Positions 1 to 8,769 are shown, counted from the stretch's first letter. The stretch: 64,000 bases of DNA from Bacteroidota bacterium (GCA_023388315.1 JAEWGM010000002.1:1-64000); one strand, 5' to 3'. Numbers and translations: made by a program. Notes: a model not told the origin generated them from the sequence alone.

Positions 1-103
1 GGCTGAAAGTTTCAATGCAAAGATTAAAGCCTTTAGATCTTCTTTGAGGGGAGTGATAGATGTAAAATTCTTCTTGTTTAGATTAACGAACATTTATGCA
101 TAA
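1..103 (+). CDS. ISL3-type transposase, C-terminal end (partial)
   Basis: The first 103 bases read in frame (from base 2) as the last 33 residues of a protein, beginning AESFNAKIKAFRSSLRG and ending FRLTNIYA before TAA. This ending, in particular the ESFNAKIK...F(F)LFRLT pattern, matches the C-terminus of ISL3/ISAon1-type DDE transposases common in Bacteroidota, where the preceding Glu belongs to the catalytic triad region. The rest of the element lies left of the window, so whether the transposase is intact cannot be judged. The right end of the IS should fall between here and the tRNA-Phe terminator at 170. Family assignment is from memory of the motif. Confidence 0.7.
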   Translation, partial: AESFNAKIKAFRSSLRGVIDVKFFLFRLTNIYA

Positions 104-169
104 AAACATAATTTTACGGGTGAGCCAGAAATTGTGCATAAGCATCCCCAACGATCATTCGGTCAAAAA

Positions 170-212
170 CACAAAAAACGCTTAAAGTTTCACACTTTAA
201 GCGTTTTTTGTG
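170..212 (-). terminator. Rho-independent terminator of tRNA-Phe
   Basis: A perfect 19-base-pair inverted repeat (170-188 and 194-212) with a 5-base loop starts at the 3' end of the tRNA-Phe gene. On the minus strand the stem ends in a run of U residues, so it should end tRNA transcription. It has A and T runs on both sides and could also stop transcripts leaving the IS element from the left. Confidence 0.85.
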
Positions 213-283
213 GTGCCACCAGGAATCGAACCGGGGACACAAGGATTTTCAGTCCTTTGCTCTACCAACTGAGCTATGGCACC
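211..283 (-). tRNA. tRNA-Phe (GAA)
   Basis: The minus strand folds as a 73-base cloverleaf beginning GGTGCCATAGCTCAGTTGGT. The anticodon loop CTGAAAA gives anticodon GAA, which reads Phe codons. The T arm contains GGTTCGATTCC and the acceptor closes with TGGCACC plus discriminator A. The terminal CCA is not encoded, as is usual in this phylum. It is a single-gene unit followed directly by a strong terminator, with a mobile element remnant beyond it. Confidence 0.97.
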
Positions 284-381
284 ATCGCATTTTTGAATTT
301 GCGACTGCAAAGATAAAAGGTTTTTTTACAAATAAAAAATTTTTGAAATAAAAACGTGCGATTTTTTCTGTAATCTGTCCT

Positions 382-1410
382 TTATTCCGTTATCGGGTTC
401 CAGCCTTGCGCCTTCAGCGCCATTTCTTGGCCATCGCGGGTAACCAGGTAATAGCCTTCATCGGGTTTGGTGATGTGCCCCACCAGATGAATGCCGGAGA
501 GCGCCACCACTTTTTCGTGCATCGTTAGCGGAACGGTAAACAGCAATTCGTAATCTTCTCCGCCGTTTAGCGCTACGGTTGTAATGTTCATATTGAACGT
601 TTCCGCCATGGAAGCCGTTTGGTAATCGATGGGGAGGCGCTCCTCAAAAATGCGGCAGCCAACATTGCTTTGCTTGCAAATGTGCATAATGTCCGACGAC
701 AACCCATCCGACACATCAATCATTGCTGTGGGCACAATGCCATGCTCTGCCAATAGGCGGATAATGTCTTTTCGAGCCTCCGGCTTGAGCTGACGCTCCA
801 AAATGTATTCTTTTCCCGAAAAATCGGGTTGGAAATCTTTTTCACCCCCAAACACTGATTTTTCGCGCTCCAGCAACTGTAATCCCATATAGGCGGCGCC
901 TAAATCGCCCGAAACGAAGATTAAATCGGTATCTTTCGCACCATTGCGATACACAATTTGTGCCTCATCGGCAATGCCAATGCAGGTGATGGATATGGAA
1001 AAACCGGTGAGCGACGATGTGGTGTCGCCCCCCACGATATCCACTTCGTAGATTTCGCACGCGAGCCGAATTCCGGCATAAAATTCCTCCAAATCTTCTA
1101 CAGAAAACCGTTTGGAAACTCCCAGCGAAACGGTTATCTGCTGCGGTTTGCCGTTCATGGCATAAACATCGGAAAAATTCACCACCGCGGCTTTGTATCC
1201 CAAATGCTTTAGTGGGACATACGTTAAATCGAAATGGATGCCTTCGAGCAATAAATCGGTGGTTACAAGGGTTTGTTTGCCTTCATTATTGATGACAGCG
1301 GCATCGTCTCCCACTCCTTTTTTGGATGTGGGTTGTGTCAGCTTAATATCTTTCGTGAGATGGTCTATCAAACCAAACTCGCCAAGGGTTGAAATTTCTG
1401 TACGCATCAA
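382..1410 (-). CDS. thiL: Thiamine-monophosphate kinase
   Basis: ThiL phosphorylates thiamine monophosphate with ATP to give thiamine pyrophosphate, the last step of cofactor synthesis in the cytoplasm. The 342-residue protein has the expected N-terminal GVGDDAAVI motif (magnesium and ATP binding), then TTDLLLEGIHFDL, the VVNFSDVYAMNGKP helix and IDVSDGLSSDI in the C-terminal half, as in the PurM/ThiL ATP-binding superfamily. Length is normal. It is the last gene of a minus-strand series with sppA, lpxK, purine nucleoside phosphorylase and an OsmC gene, an order typical of Bacteroidales. No other thiamine genes and no TPP riboswitch were seen here. Confidence 0.95.
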   Translation of the reverse strand: MMRTEISTLGEFGLIDHLTKDIKLTQPTSKKGVGDDAAVINNEGKQTLVTTDLLLEGIHFDLTYVPLKHLGYKAAVVNFSDVYAMNGKPQQITVSLGVSKRFSVEDLEEFYAGIRLACEIYEVDIVGGDTTSSLTGFSISITCIGIADEAQIVYRNGAKDTDLIFVSGDLGAAYMGLQLLEREKSVFGGEKDFQPDFSGKEYILERQLKPEARKDIIRLLAEHGIVPTAMIDVSDGLSSDIMHICKQSNVGCRIFEERLPIDYQTASMAETFNMNITTVALNGGEDYELLFTVPLTMHEKVVALSGIHLVGHITKPDEGYYLVTRDGQEMALKAQGWNPITE

Positions 1411-1490
1411 ATTATTTACGAATTACGATTTTGAAAATTGTTTTTCTCACATTTAATTGAAAACTCACCTTTTTCCGGCTTCTTGTCTCC

Positions 1491-1904
1491 TTACTTCCAC
1501 TCTCCCCAGTCGATAACAACTTCAATATCGGGATGAATGCTTTTAGCTACCGGACAGGCTAAGGCCGTGTTTTTGAGAATTGTTTTGGTCTTATTATCCA
1601 CCGATGCTACTTTATCGGGAATATGAAACGTGAGGCCTATTCGTGAAACACGACGCGGATCGGAAGCCATGGTTTTTAGCACGTCCACCTTCATTCCGTC
1701 CATATCCATCTCCATGCTTTCAGCTTTCATGCCCATAATGGTGAGCATGCACGCCGCCAGGCTTGTGGCTAGCAAATCGGTGGGAGAAAAGCGTTCGCCT
1801 TTGCCATTGTTGTCAACAGGAGCATCGGTTTCAACGCTTGAACCACTTTGCAGATGTGTGCAAACGGTGCGTTGTTGGCCTTCGTAAATTACGTGTGATG
1901 TCAT
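1491..1904 (-). CDS. OsmC/Ohr family peroxiredoxin-like protein
   Basis: A 137-residue protein of the OsmC fold, small dimeric proteins that reduce organic hydroperoxides with a pair of cysteines. The sequence shows the family's central helix FSPTDLLATSLAACMLTIMG with its conserved Cys, and a second Cys near the end in ALACPVAKSIHPDIEV, so both redox cysteines are present. The ATSLAACM version is more like the YhfA/OsmC-like branch than Ohr, and the substrate is unknown. It lies 80 bases before thiL on the same strand and is separated from the upstream nucleoside phosphorylase by about 200 bases of palindromic repeats, so it is probably transcribed separately. Confidence 0.88.
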   Translation of the reverse strand: MTSHVIYEGQQRTVCTHLQSGSSVETDAPVDNNGKGERFSPTDLLATSLAACMLTIMGMKAESMEMDMDGMKVDVLKTMASDPRRVSRIGLTFHIPDKVASVDNKTKTILKNTALACPVAKSIHPDIEVVIDWGEWK

Positions 1905-1920
1905 ATAAATGAGAAAAATA

Positions 1921-1953
1921 TCCGTCAGACTTGTCTGAATTAGCCTGACGGAA
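1921..1953 (-). repeat. Hairpin between PNP and osmC genes
   Basis: TCCGTCAG and CTGACGGA form an 8-base-pair stem, with a smaller inner palindrome CAGACTTGTCTG. On the minus strand the stem is followed by TATTTTT, so it could terminate transcription coming from the purine nucleoside phosphorylase gene just before the OsmC gene starts. It may instead be another REP-type palindrome. Confidence 0.5.
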
Positions 1954-1978
1954 TAATTATTATGGTTTTTTGTTTGAA

Positions 1979-2098
1979 ATGAGACGCATTCAATGCGTTT
2001 TTAGGTGTGAACCACTGATTTTAGAAGAAGACGCATTCAATGCGCTTTTAGGTATGAACCACTTATTTTAGAAGAAGACGCATTCAATGCGTCTCTAC
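1979..2098. repeat. Tandem REP-like palindromes, ~57-base period
   Basis: Two and a half direct repeats of about 57 bases, each built around the palindrome ACGCATTCAATGCGT and joined by a spacer containing GAACCACT. The last copy reads AGACGCATTCAATGCGTCT and lies a few bases beyond the stop codon of the nucleoside phosphorylase gene. A related palindrome (GAGACGCAA/TTGCGTCTC) sits at 37699-37719, again at a stop codon. These look like dispersed intergenic repeats rather than gene-specific operators. Confidence 0.75.
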
Positions 2099-2103
2099 TT
2101 AAG

Positions 2104-2925
2104 TTATTTCATTTTTTCTACGATGGCGCGCATAATTTCGGCCATTTTGGGCTGGGCAATTTTTGCGGCTTCCTGCACTTCTTCGTGCGATACTTCCACA
2201 ATTTTTCCAATCACGCCCAAATCGGTGATGATGGAAAAAGCCAGCACTTTCATTTTGGCGTGGTTGGCTACAATCACTTCGGGAACGGTGGACATACCCA
2301 CGGCATCGCCGCCAATGATACGGAAGAAATGATACTCGGCAGGTGTCTCAAACGTTGGGCCCGACACGCCTACGTACACGCCACGCTGCAACTTGATGTT
2401 TTTTTCTTTGGCAATTTCCATCGCCATCAACCGAAGTTCTTTGTTGTAAGCTTCGCTCATATCGGGAAAACGAGTGCCCAATTCTTCGTGGTTTTTTCCG
2501 TGCAACGGATGTTCGGGGAACATATTGATGTGATCTTCAATGAGCATAATATCGCCCACATCGAAAGTCGGATTCATCCCTCCCGCGGCGTTTGAAACGA
2601 ACAAATATTCCACGCCCAGCGCTTTAAACACACGAATGGGGAAAGTAACCTCTTTCATATTGTATCCTTCGTAATAATGAAAGCGGCCTTGCATCGCCAA
2701 AACGCGTTTACTGCCCAGCGTGCCGATAATGAGTTTTCCGCTGTGGCCTTCAACGGTGGAAACGGGGAAATTGGGTATTTCGGTGTAAGGAATTTCTGTT
2801 GTGTCTTTAATTTCTTGTGCCAGTTCACCTAAACCGGTTCCTAAAATAATGGCCGTATTGGGCACATCACCGATTTTATCTTTCAGATAATCGGCTGTTT
2901 GTTTGATATTTTCTAACATGTTCAT
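2104..2925 (-). CDS. punA: Purine-nucleoside phosphorylase (trimeric type)
   Basis: Catalyses phosphorolysis of purine (deoxy)nucleosides to free base and ribose-1-phosphate in purine salvage. The 273-residue protein has the phosphate-binding ILGTGLGELAQEI loop, the GRFHYYEGY segment, SNAAGGMNP, and GPTFETPAEYHFFRIIGGDAVGMSTVPEVI, which carries the purine-site Glu and the ribose-contacting Met. These mark the low-molecular-mass trimeric family. The frame is open to 2967, but I place the start at 2925 (MNMLENIKQ) because family members begin with a short helix; ATG 2919 is also possible. Either start overlaps the 3' end of lpxK by about 45 bases, suggesting translational coupling. Confidence 0.93.
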   Translation of the reverse strand: MNMLENIKQTADYLKDKIGDVPNTAIILGTGLGELAQEIKDTTEIPYTEIPNFPVSTVEGHSGKLIIGTLGSKRVLAMQGRFHYYEGYNMKEVTFPIRVFKALGVEYLFVSNAAGGMNPTFDVGDIMLIEDHINMFPEHPLHGKNHEELGTRFPDMSEAYNKELRLMAMEIAKEKNIKLQRGVYVGVSGPTFETPAEYHFFRIIGGDAVGMSTVPEVIVANHAKMKVLAFSIITDLGVIGKIVEVSHEEVQEAAKIAQPKMAEIMRAIVEKMK

Positions 2926-3988
2926 ATATTTTTTCATTAAATAATTCTTTGTCTGATTCTTCCACAAATTTCACCCGAATGGGGATGTAATACATTTGTT
3001 TTTTCAACTCGTCGTTCAACGATGTAAGGCCTCGAAACCGAACGGCGTCTTTTTCCGTGGTGAGAATTATTTTATCATCGGCCTCCACGCTGTCCATCAA
3101 TTCTTTTACGGAGAGAATGTCCTCTTCTGTAAAGAAATGATGATCGGGGAAGAAACTTGTGTACAAGTTATAGGTTTTGTGCTCCAGTTTATCTACCAAC
3201 GGCTTGGGCGAAGCGATGCCCGCCACCAAAAAGACATGTTTTTTTCGAAGATCGTTCAACGCGAAGCGCTCTTGCTGCAACTCCGGGAAAACGGGCTTTA
3301 TGACGCCGTAATCAATGGATGTGAAATACAAATCTTGAAAAGCAAAAAGGTTGAGCCCATTAGTGTAGATGCGAAAATCGATGGGTTGCATGTCAGGATG
3401 ACACTTGGTTACCAACACAATGGACGCCCTGCTTTTTCCGTGAATGGATTCACGAAGCAATCCCGCGGGCAACAGTTTGTCTTCGAAAACGGGACGGTTG
3501 CTATCGACCAACAAAATGGAGAGTGATGGTTTCACGTATCGGTGTTGAAACCCGTCATCGAGCAAAATCACATCGGGACGCTCTTCCTTTTCAATGGACA
3601 TGATTTTTTCAATGGCTGCTTTTCTGTTTTTATCCACAACCACCAAAACATGCGGAAACTTCTTTTTAATTTGCAGTGGCTCATCGCCCACGTCGTGCAC
3701 TTTGGCGTCGGCATCCACAATGATAAACCCCTTGGTTTTTCTTTTGTAGCCACGGCTTAAAACCGCCACTTTAAATTTCGGCGACAGCAGCCTAATAAGA
3801 TATTCAACATGAGGAGTCTTCCCCGTTCCACCAACAGTGAGGTTACCCACACAAATAACGGGAATATCAAATGTGTGTTGTTTAAGAATGTTTCGGTCGA
3901 ACAACGCGTTGCGCAAACCCACTCCCATCCCATACAACCACGAGAGTGGCAGCAACGAACGACGGATTTCTATGGTGGGTTTGTTCAT
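2876..3988 (-). CDS. lpxK: Tetraacyldisaccharide 4'-kinase
   Basis: LpxK phosphorylates the 4' position of the lipid A disaccharide at the inner face of the inner membrane. The 370-residue protein has an N-terminal hydrophobic segment (SLLPLSWLYGMGVGLRN) followed by the P-loop VGGTGKT at about residues 52-58, then ILLDDGFQHR, the family's signature with its catalytic Asp and His, and LTTEKDAVR near the end. Length is slightly above the E. coli enzyme, as in other Bacteroidota. It lies 18 bases downstream of sppA and overlaps the start of the nucleoside phosphorylase gene, so the three are probably one transcript. Confidence 0.96.
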   Translation of the reverse strand: MNKPTIEIRRSLLPLSWLYGMGVGLRNALFDRNILKQHTFDIPVICVGNLTVGGTGKTPHVEYLIRLLSPKFKVAVLSRGYKRKTKGFIIVDADAKVHDVGDEPLQIKKKFPHVLVVVDKNRKAAIEKIMSIEKEERPDVILLDDGFQHRYVKPSLSILLVDSNRPVFEDKLLPAGLLRESIHGKSRASIVLVTKCHPDMQPIDFRIYTNGLNLFAFQDLYFTSIDYGVIKPVFPELQQERFALNDLRKKHVFLVAGIASPKPLVDKLEHKTYNLYTSFFPDHHFFTEEDILSVKELMDSVEADDKIILTTEKDAVRFRGLTSLNDELKKQMYYIPIRVKFVEESDKELFNEKIYEHVRKYQTNSRLSER

Positions 3989-4006
3989 GTTGAACCAAGT
4001 GCGTTG

Positions 4007-5785
4007 TTATTTGATATTCAATTCAAAAGGCAAGCGCGCTTGTATATAATCTTGTTGCTTAAGTTCTTTTATTAGGGTAAACAGCTCATAGCTTTCGCCC
4101 AAATATTCTTTCAATGTTTTGGCAGCCAGTTCTTCTTTTTTGGGATTCAACAGCTCTTCAAACGGCGTGCGCATTCTGGGATATTCAAAAACCACGTAGC
4201 TTTTTCCCAAGTTAGCGTGTTCGGCGGCAATTTCAATGGCTCGTTCAATGCCTCCCAATTCATCCACCAGCCCGATTTCTTTGGCTTGGTTTCCGGTCCA
4301 AACGCGGCCTTCGGCATACAACGCGAGCGAATCTTTCGGCATATTGCGCCCCTCGGCACAACGGGTGATGAAAAGATCGTATCCGCGATCGATCATATTC
4401 TGGAACAATTGCTTTTCGCCTTCGTTAAGGGGGCGCGTAACGTTTCCAAAATCGGCAAATTCATTTGTTTTTACCACATCGGTGCTGATGCCCAGTTTTT
4501 GAGTGGTACCTTCCAAGTTGGGGAACATGCCGAAAATACCAATGGATCCGGTAAGGGTTGTGGGTTGAGCCACAATTTTATCGGCATTGCAAGCAATGTA
4601 GTAACCACCCGACGCGACCACATCGCCCATTGAAACAATCACGGGCTTTTCGGCTTTCAAATCACCGATGGCTTTCCATATTTGCTCTGATGCATAGGCA
4701 CTTCCCCCACCCGAGTTGATGCGGAAAACAACGGCTTTTATATCATCGTCTTTTCTGAGTTTTTCAATCTCATTCACCAAGTACTTATCCTGAATGTTTG
4801 ACGAGCCCGATCCCGAAGTAATATTTCCGGTAGCGTAAAGAAGCGCGATGGTGTTGTCGGTTTTCTTGATTTGCTTTGTTCTCACCGATTTCATATCGCC
4901 CACGGTTGCCGATGCGATGGTGGCGTCTTCGTCAATATCGAGCAAAGAGCGTAAATAATTTTTCATATCGGTTTCATAAACAAGCGTATCTACCAAGTTG
5001 GCCGACAACAAAAAGTCGGTTTTCTGAAGTGCCGGCATTAAATTGGCCAGAGAGTCGATATCTGCCGGGCTAAGCGAACGGGCCGAGGCGATATCGTTGC
5101 GCAAAAAACTCCACGCATCGTTCAAATAAGAACTTACCTGCTCGCGATTGGCGGCGCTCATTTCATTTTGCGTGAAGGGCTCTACTGCCGATTTATAGGT
5201 TCCTACCTTAAATATCTGCATCTTAATTCCCAGTTTATCCAAGGCATTTTTAAAAAACATGGGTGAAGAGGACAACCCGTGCACATCGAGCATTCCTTCG
5301 GGGTTGATGGCCACTTTATCGGCCACCGATGCCAAATAATAGCCCGGTTGGGTGTACGCATCGGAATATGAAACAATAAACTTTCCGCTTTCTTTAAAGT
5401 TGATGAGCTCTTGGCGAATTTCGGCCAACGTAGCCATAGAGGCGGAAAACATTCGTGAATCGATATAAATTCCTTTAATATTGTCGTTATCTTTTGCTTT
5501 TCTAATGGCGGCGGTAATATCGTTCAGCCCCATCACCGACGTTTGGCTTTGGTTGAGAAGCGATAAAAACGGATCATCTTTTGGCGTTCTATCCGTAATG
5601 GTGCCTTGCAGGCGCAAATTTAAAACGGAATTGTCTTTTAGAACAAACGTGTCTTTTGATGACATGGAACTAAACAGCGAACCCATGGTGCCGAAGAAAA
5701 GAATAAAGGCAATAATGGAAAAAACAATGTTCGCGATAATGAAGCCCAACGCCGAGGCCAGCATGATTTTTGAAAAATCTCTCAT
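4007..5785 (-). CDS. sppA: Signal peptide peptidase SppA, 67K type
   Basis: Membrane serine protease that degrades cleaved signal peptides. The 592-residue protein has one N-terminal membrane helix (about residues 9-33) and two tandem S49 domains, as in the long E. coli-type enzyme. The catalytic Lys is in GTYKSAVEPF (K198) and the nucleophilic Ser is in ASGGYYIACN (S392), so the Ser/Lys dyad shared between the two halves is complete. The open frame extends to 5923, but residues before MRDFSKI do not resemble the family and end outside a membrane helix, so ATG 5785 is chosen. It starts the lpxK/nucleoside phosphorylase series and is divergent from the ECF sigma gene. Confidence 0.95.
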   Translation of the reverse strand: MRDFSKIMLASALGFIIANIVFSIIAFILFFGTMGSLFSSMSSKDTFVLKDNSVLNLRLQGTITDRTPKDDPFLSLLNQSQTSVMGLNDITAAIRKAKDNDNIKGIYIDSRMFSASMATLAEIRQELINFKESGKFIVSYSDAYTQPGYYLASVADKVAINPEGMLDVHGLSSSPMFFKNALDKLGIKMQIFKVGTYKSAVEPFTQNEMSAANREQVSSYLNDAWSFLRNDIASARSLSPADIDSLANLMPALQKTDFLLSANLVDTLVYETDMKNYLRSLLDIDEDATIASATVGDMKSVRTKQIKKTDNTIALLYATGNITSGSGSSNIQDKYLVNEIEKLRKDDDIKAVVFRINSGGGSAYASEQIWKAIGDLKAEKPVIVSMGDVVASGGYYIACNADKIVAQPTTLTGSIGIFGMFPNLEGTTQKLGISTDVVKTNEFADFGNVTRPLNEGEKQLFQNMIDRGYDLFITRCAEGRNMPKDSLALYAEGRVWTGNQAKEIGLVDELGGIERAIEIAAEHANLGKSYVVFEYPRMRTPFEELLNPKKEELAAKTLKEYLGESYELFTLIKELKQQDYIQARLPFELNIK

Positions 5786-6022
5786 AAGTGCGGTTTTAAT
5801 TGATTTAGAGAACAAATGTAGATAAAAAACAGATATGCTGCAATTATAATTGGCTACATTTTTATGCCGAGTTCGGCGATATTTTTTACCTTTGAAAAAC
5901 GAAGATGCTGTTTTAGCAGCCATCAGACAATGTTAAATAATAATAAATTTGAAAAAAAAGAGGAATCTCGTGCAACGTTTTCTCATTTTTTTCATCTGTA
6001 TATAGTGAACTGCGATTGGGAA

Positions 6023-6574
6023 ATGGATGATTCGCAATTAATCATATCGTGTAAGAAACAGAACCGTAATGCCCAAAAGGCGCTATACGAGCGGTACGCT
6101 CCGGTGATGATGGCGGTATGTTTGCGCTATTGCAGAGACGAGGAACTGGCACGCGATTTATTGCACGACGGTTTCCTCCAAGTTTTCACGCAGATTGGCT
6201 CATACACGGGCAAGGGTTCTTTTGAAGGTTGGCTACGACGCATTTTCGTAAATATCGCGCTCGATAATTATCGGAAGGAAAAGAAGAAATTTCAATTCCT
6301 TGAGGAATATACTTATTTATCTTCCTCCGAAGCCGATTCATTGGCAGACGAGCCGCTGGATATCGAAAATATTCCCCGCTCGCATGTATTGAATTTAATT
6401 CAGGAGCTCCCGGAAGGACAAAGAACGGTGTTCAATTTATATATTTTCGAAGAAATGTCGCACAAAGAAATAGCGCACGCGCTGGGAATAAACGAAGCGG
6501 CCTCACGGTCGCAGTTTTTCAGGGCAAAATCGTTATTACAGAAAAAAATTAAAGCCATCTTAAGAAAAGAATAA
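6023..6574 (+). CDS. ECF-type RNA polymerase sigma factor
   Basis: A 183-residue sigma-70 family factor with only regions 2 and 4. Region 2 holds the promoter-melting segment around FEGWLRRIFVNIALDNYRK, preceded by ELARDLLHDGFLQVF. Region 4 is LPEGQRTVFNLYIFEEMSHKEIA...NEAASRSQFFRAK, a helix-turn-helix for the -35 element. The frame is open upstream to 5864 but MDDSQLIISCKK at 6023 is the usual start of this subfamily. It is followed 13 bases later by a membrane protein whose N-terminus resembles those of ECF-linked regulators, and then by a lipoprotein, so the three genes are probably an envelope-sensing unit. The signal is not known. Confidence 0.93.
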   Translation: MDDSQLIISCKKQNRNAQKALYERYAPVMMAVCLRYCRDEELARDLLHDGFLQVFTQIGSYTGKGSFEGWLRRIFVNIALDNYRKEKKKFQFLEEYTYLSSSEADSLADEPLDIENIPRSHVLNLIQELPEGQRTVFNLYIFEEMSHKEIAHALGINEAASRSQFFRAKSLLQKKIKAILRKE

Positions 6575-6587
6575 AAAAGAAACTATA

Positions 6588-7904
6588 ATGAACGAAGACA
6601 ACCATATCAGACAGCAATTTCAATCGAAATTCAGCGATTTCAAATCGCCCGTTCCCGCCGATGGCTGGGACAGGCTGGAAAAATCGCTGAATGCCGCCGC
6701 AGCGGCAAAAATGATGCGCCGCCGGTGGTATATCGGTTCGGCCGCCGCTGTGATTGTCCTGCTCATCGGAAGCTTGTTGTTCTTGCAACAGCCGGCTGAT
6801 ATCAATCAAACAGTTGTGAGCGAAATTGCGCCTTCGCAAGAAACATTGCCGCAAAAAGAAGCGCAACTTCAAATAGCGGAACAAAAAATCGATACGCCTC
6901 CGCAAGAGCAACACACCTCGATTACACTAGCTCAAAAGAAGAAAGAGGAAACACCGCAGGAAGAAAGGTATAAAAAATCAACCGCTACATCGGATGTATT
7001 GGCATCGTGGTTCCGGAAACAAAAAACGGTTGTTCGCGAACACAAACAAATAGATATAAGAGAAAACCACCAAGCAGCACAAGTAATTACCGACAGGAAA
7101 GAAACGGACCAAAAAGAAGCCGAAAAACTGATAGAAGAATTCTCTCGCACAGACGAAAACGAGATGCTATTCGCCGGTGGCGCCACTCCCGAGAAAGAAA
7201 GCAAACTGATGATGTCGTTTGGCGGGAAGGGTGGCCTCTCCTCTTTTCAAAAAACCGTGAACTCGCCTATGACGCTGCGCAGCGCATCGGTGGACAAATC
7301 GGACAATATGTCGGAGTTCAGTTCGCAAGCGGGAGGAAAACAAGCATTTACCGGGTTAAGTTCCACCAATAACATTGCAGAAATGTTTCACGCTCAACCC
7401 GTATCATTCGGATTCACCATCTCCAAGCCGTTGGTAGAAAACTTATCCATAGAAACCGGATTGGTGTACACTTACCTGTTTTCCGAAGCACGAAACACCA
7501 ACATCAATTCCAGCGCCGAAGAAACGCAACACTTTCATTATGTGGGAATTCCGTTGAATGTAAATTACACTCTCTTTTCCATTAACAAACTGCAAGTTTA
7601 CACATCTTTGGGAGGTATAATTGAAAAAGACGTTTTTGGACAACGCAAATATAAAGCGCAAACCATCAATGAAACCACCAGCGAAATTGGTGAAGAATGG
7701 AAAAGCGAAAAAATAAAACAGGAAAAGCCACAATTCTCTGTAAACGCGGGATTAGGCGCGTCATATCCCATCACCAACAACTTTAATTTGTATGGAAAAG
7801 TTGGCGGATCCTATCATTTCGAGACAAACAATACGTATAAAACCATATATTCCGACAAAAAAATTATGCTAGATCTCAACGTCGGATTGAGATATGAATT
7901 TTAA
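6588..7904 (+). CDS. ECF-linked protein with inner-membrane helix and C-terminal beta-barrel
   Basis: A 438-residue protein in three parts. Residues 1-46 are cytoplasmic and contain PVPADGWDRLEKSL, a pattern common at the start of proteins encoded next to ECF sigma factors. Residues about 47-66 (WYIGSAAAVIVLLIGSLLFL) form one membrane helix. A long charged Glu/Lys/Gln-rich linker (67 to about 260) leads to a domain of alternating hydrophobic strands (about 265-438) that ends in RYEF, the terminal aromatic typical of outer-membrane beta-barrels. Known annotation of such proteins is 'outer membrane beta-barrel protein'. Bridging of both membranes and control of the adjacent sigma factor are inferences from the layout. 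Confidence 0.75.
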   Translation: MNEDNHIRQQFQSKFSDFKSPVPADGWDRLEKSLNAAAAAKMMRRRWYIGSAAAVIVLLIGSLLFLQQPADINQTVVSEIAPSQETLPQKEAQLQIAEQKIDTPPQEQHTSITLAQKKKEETPQEERYKKSTATSDVLASWFRKQKTVVREHKQIDIRENHQAAQVITDRKETDQKEAEKLIEEFSRTDENEMLFAGGATPEKESKLMMSFGGKGGLSSFQKTVNSPMTLRSASVDKSDNMSEFSSQAGGKQAFTGLSSTNNIAEMFHAQPVSFGFTISKPLVENLSIETGLVYTYLFSEARNTNINSSAEETQHFHYVGIPLNVNYTLFSINKLQVYTSLGGIIEKDVFGQRKYKAQTINETTSEIGEEWKSEKIKQEKPQFSVNAGLGASYPITNNFNLYGKVGGSYHFETNNTYKTIYSDKKIMLDLNVGLRYEF

Positions 7905-7925
7905 TCACTAACTAAATAAAACAAA

Positions 7926-8666
7926 ATGAAAAAACTAAATTTATTATTAAGTTTATTTGCAGCAAGTTTGCTGCTTACTTCGTGCCTCAAAGAAGGCGAT
8001 GGTTCTTTTTCGCATCCCAGTGATTTCGCATATATCACCCAAGATGCTGAGGGGCTTGTTTATGCCAGAACTTTTTATAACGGAAGAGGAAATTTCATCA
8101 CCTCACCCGGAATTAAAGAAGTGGGCCCTGGTAATTTTGTATTGGCGAGCTACTCGTGGAACAACGAAAACGGAACGGTAACCACCAGCGAAGGATACAA
8201 CGTGTACAATGTAATTACCACTGAGGTTTCCAAACCTTTCTCAAAAACAACATTGAACATGTCTCCCGCGCCAACAGAACCGCTTATGTCGTTCAAAACC
8301 ATCCAACGCCCGATTTTCTCTCCCGACAAGTTTTTTGATGACCACTGGGCATTCTCTTATACGTATAAGGGAAAGGAAGGAAATGCACCTATTGTTAATT
8401 TCTACGAAGCGGAAAGAACAGAAAACCAACAAGCGGATGAAATTATCATTGATATGCGCTTAAATACGATAGGAACATCCACATCGGAAGACAAAGAATT
8501 GAGCGATGTTATTGTTGTGAATATGACTCCACTAAGACAAAAGTATAGCGGAAGCAGCACCACTACAACAAAAACGCTGACGCTGAAATTCAGGTATTAC
8601 GAAGAAGGAAAAACCGAGCCTGTTCTTTCTCAATACGCGTATCAAATGGTGGTAGCCGGAAATTAA
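7926..8666 (+). CDS. Lipoprotein of unknown function
   Basis: A 246-residue protein with a clear lipoprotein signal: MKKLNLLLSLFAASLLLTSC, with the lipidated Cys at residue 20. The mature part is rich in Thr, Ser, Asn and aromatic residues in a beta-strand pattern and shows no motif I can name; its beginning (LKEGDGSFSHPSDFAYI) resembles NigD-like Bacteroidales lipoproteins but I cannot assign it firmly. It follows the ECF-linked barrel protein by 21 bases and is followed by a strong terminator, so it is the last gene of the sigma-factor unit. Confidence 0.8.
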   Translation: MKKLNLLLSLFAASLLLTSCLKEGDGSFSHPSDFAYITQDAEGLVYARTFYNGRGNFITSPGIKEVGPGNFVLASYSWNNENGTVTTSEGYNVYNVITTEVSKPFSKTTLNMSPAPTEPLMSFKTIQRPIFSPDKFFDDHWAFSYTYKGKEGNAPIVNFYEAERTENQQADEIIIDMRLNTIGTSTSEDKELSDVIVVNMTPLRQKYSGSSTTTTKTLTLKFRYYEEGKTEPVLSQYAYQMVVAGN

Positions 8667-8693
8667 AACGACTCTACCTACAAACAACTCCTA

Positions 8694-8730
8694 AAACAGC
8701 AACTTTTAAAAACAGGTTGCTGTTTTTTTA
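8694..8730 (+). terminator. Terminator after the lipoprotein gene
   Basis: AAAACAGCAAC pairs with GTTGCTGTTTT across a 12-base loop and is followed by a T run. It lies 28 bases beyond the lipoprotein stop codon and closes the ECF sigma operon. Confidence 0.88.
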
Positions 8731-8769
8731 TGTTTCTCGCGTTATAAAAACTATTTGCGAGAAATTGCC

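Noticed and set aside
134..316. Plus-strand frame of 60 codons
   Set aside because: It is antisense to the tRNA-Phe gene and its terminator.
1411..1490. TPP riboswitch near thiL
   Set aside because: The gap is only 80 bases and shows no TPP-element motifs.
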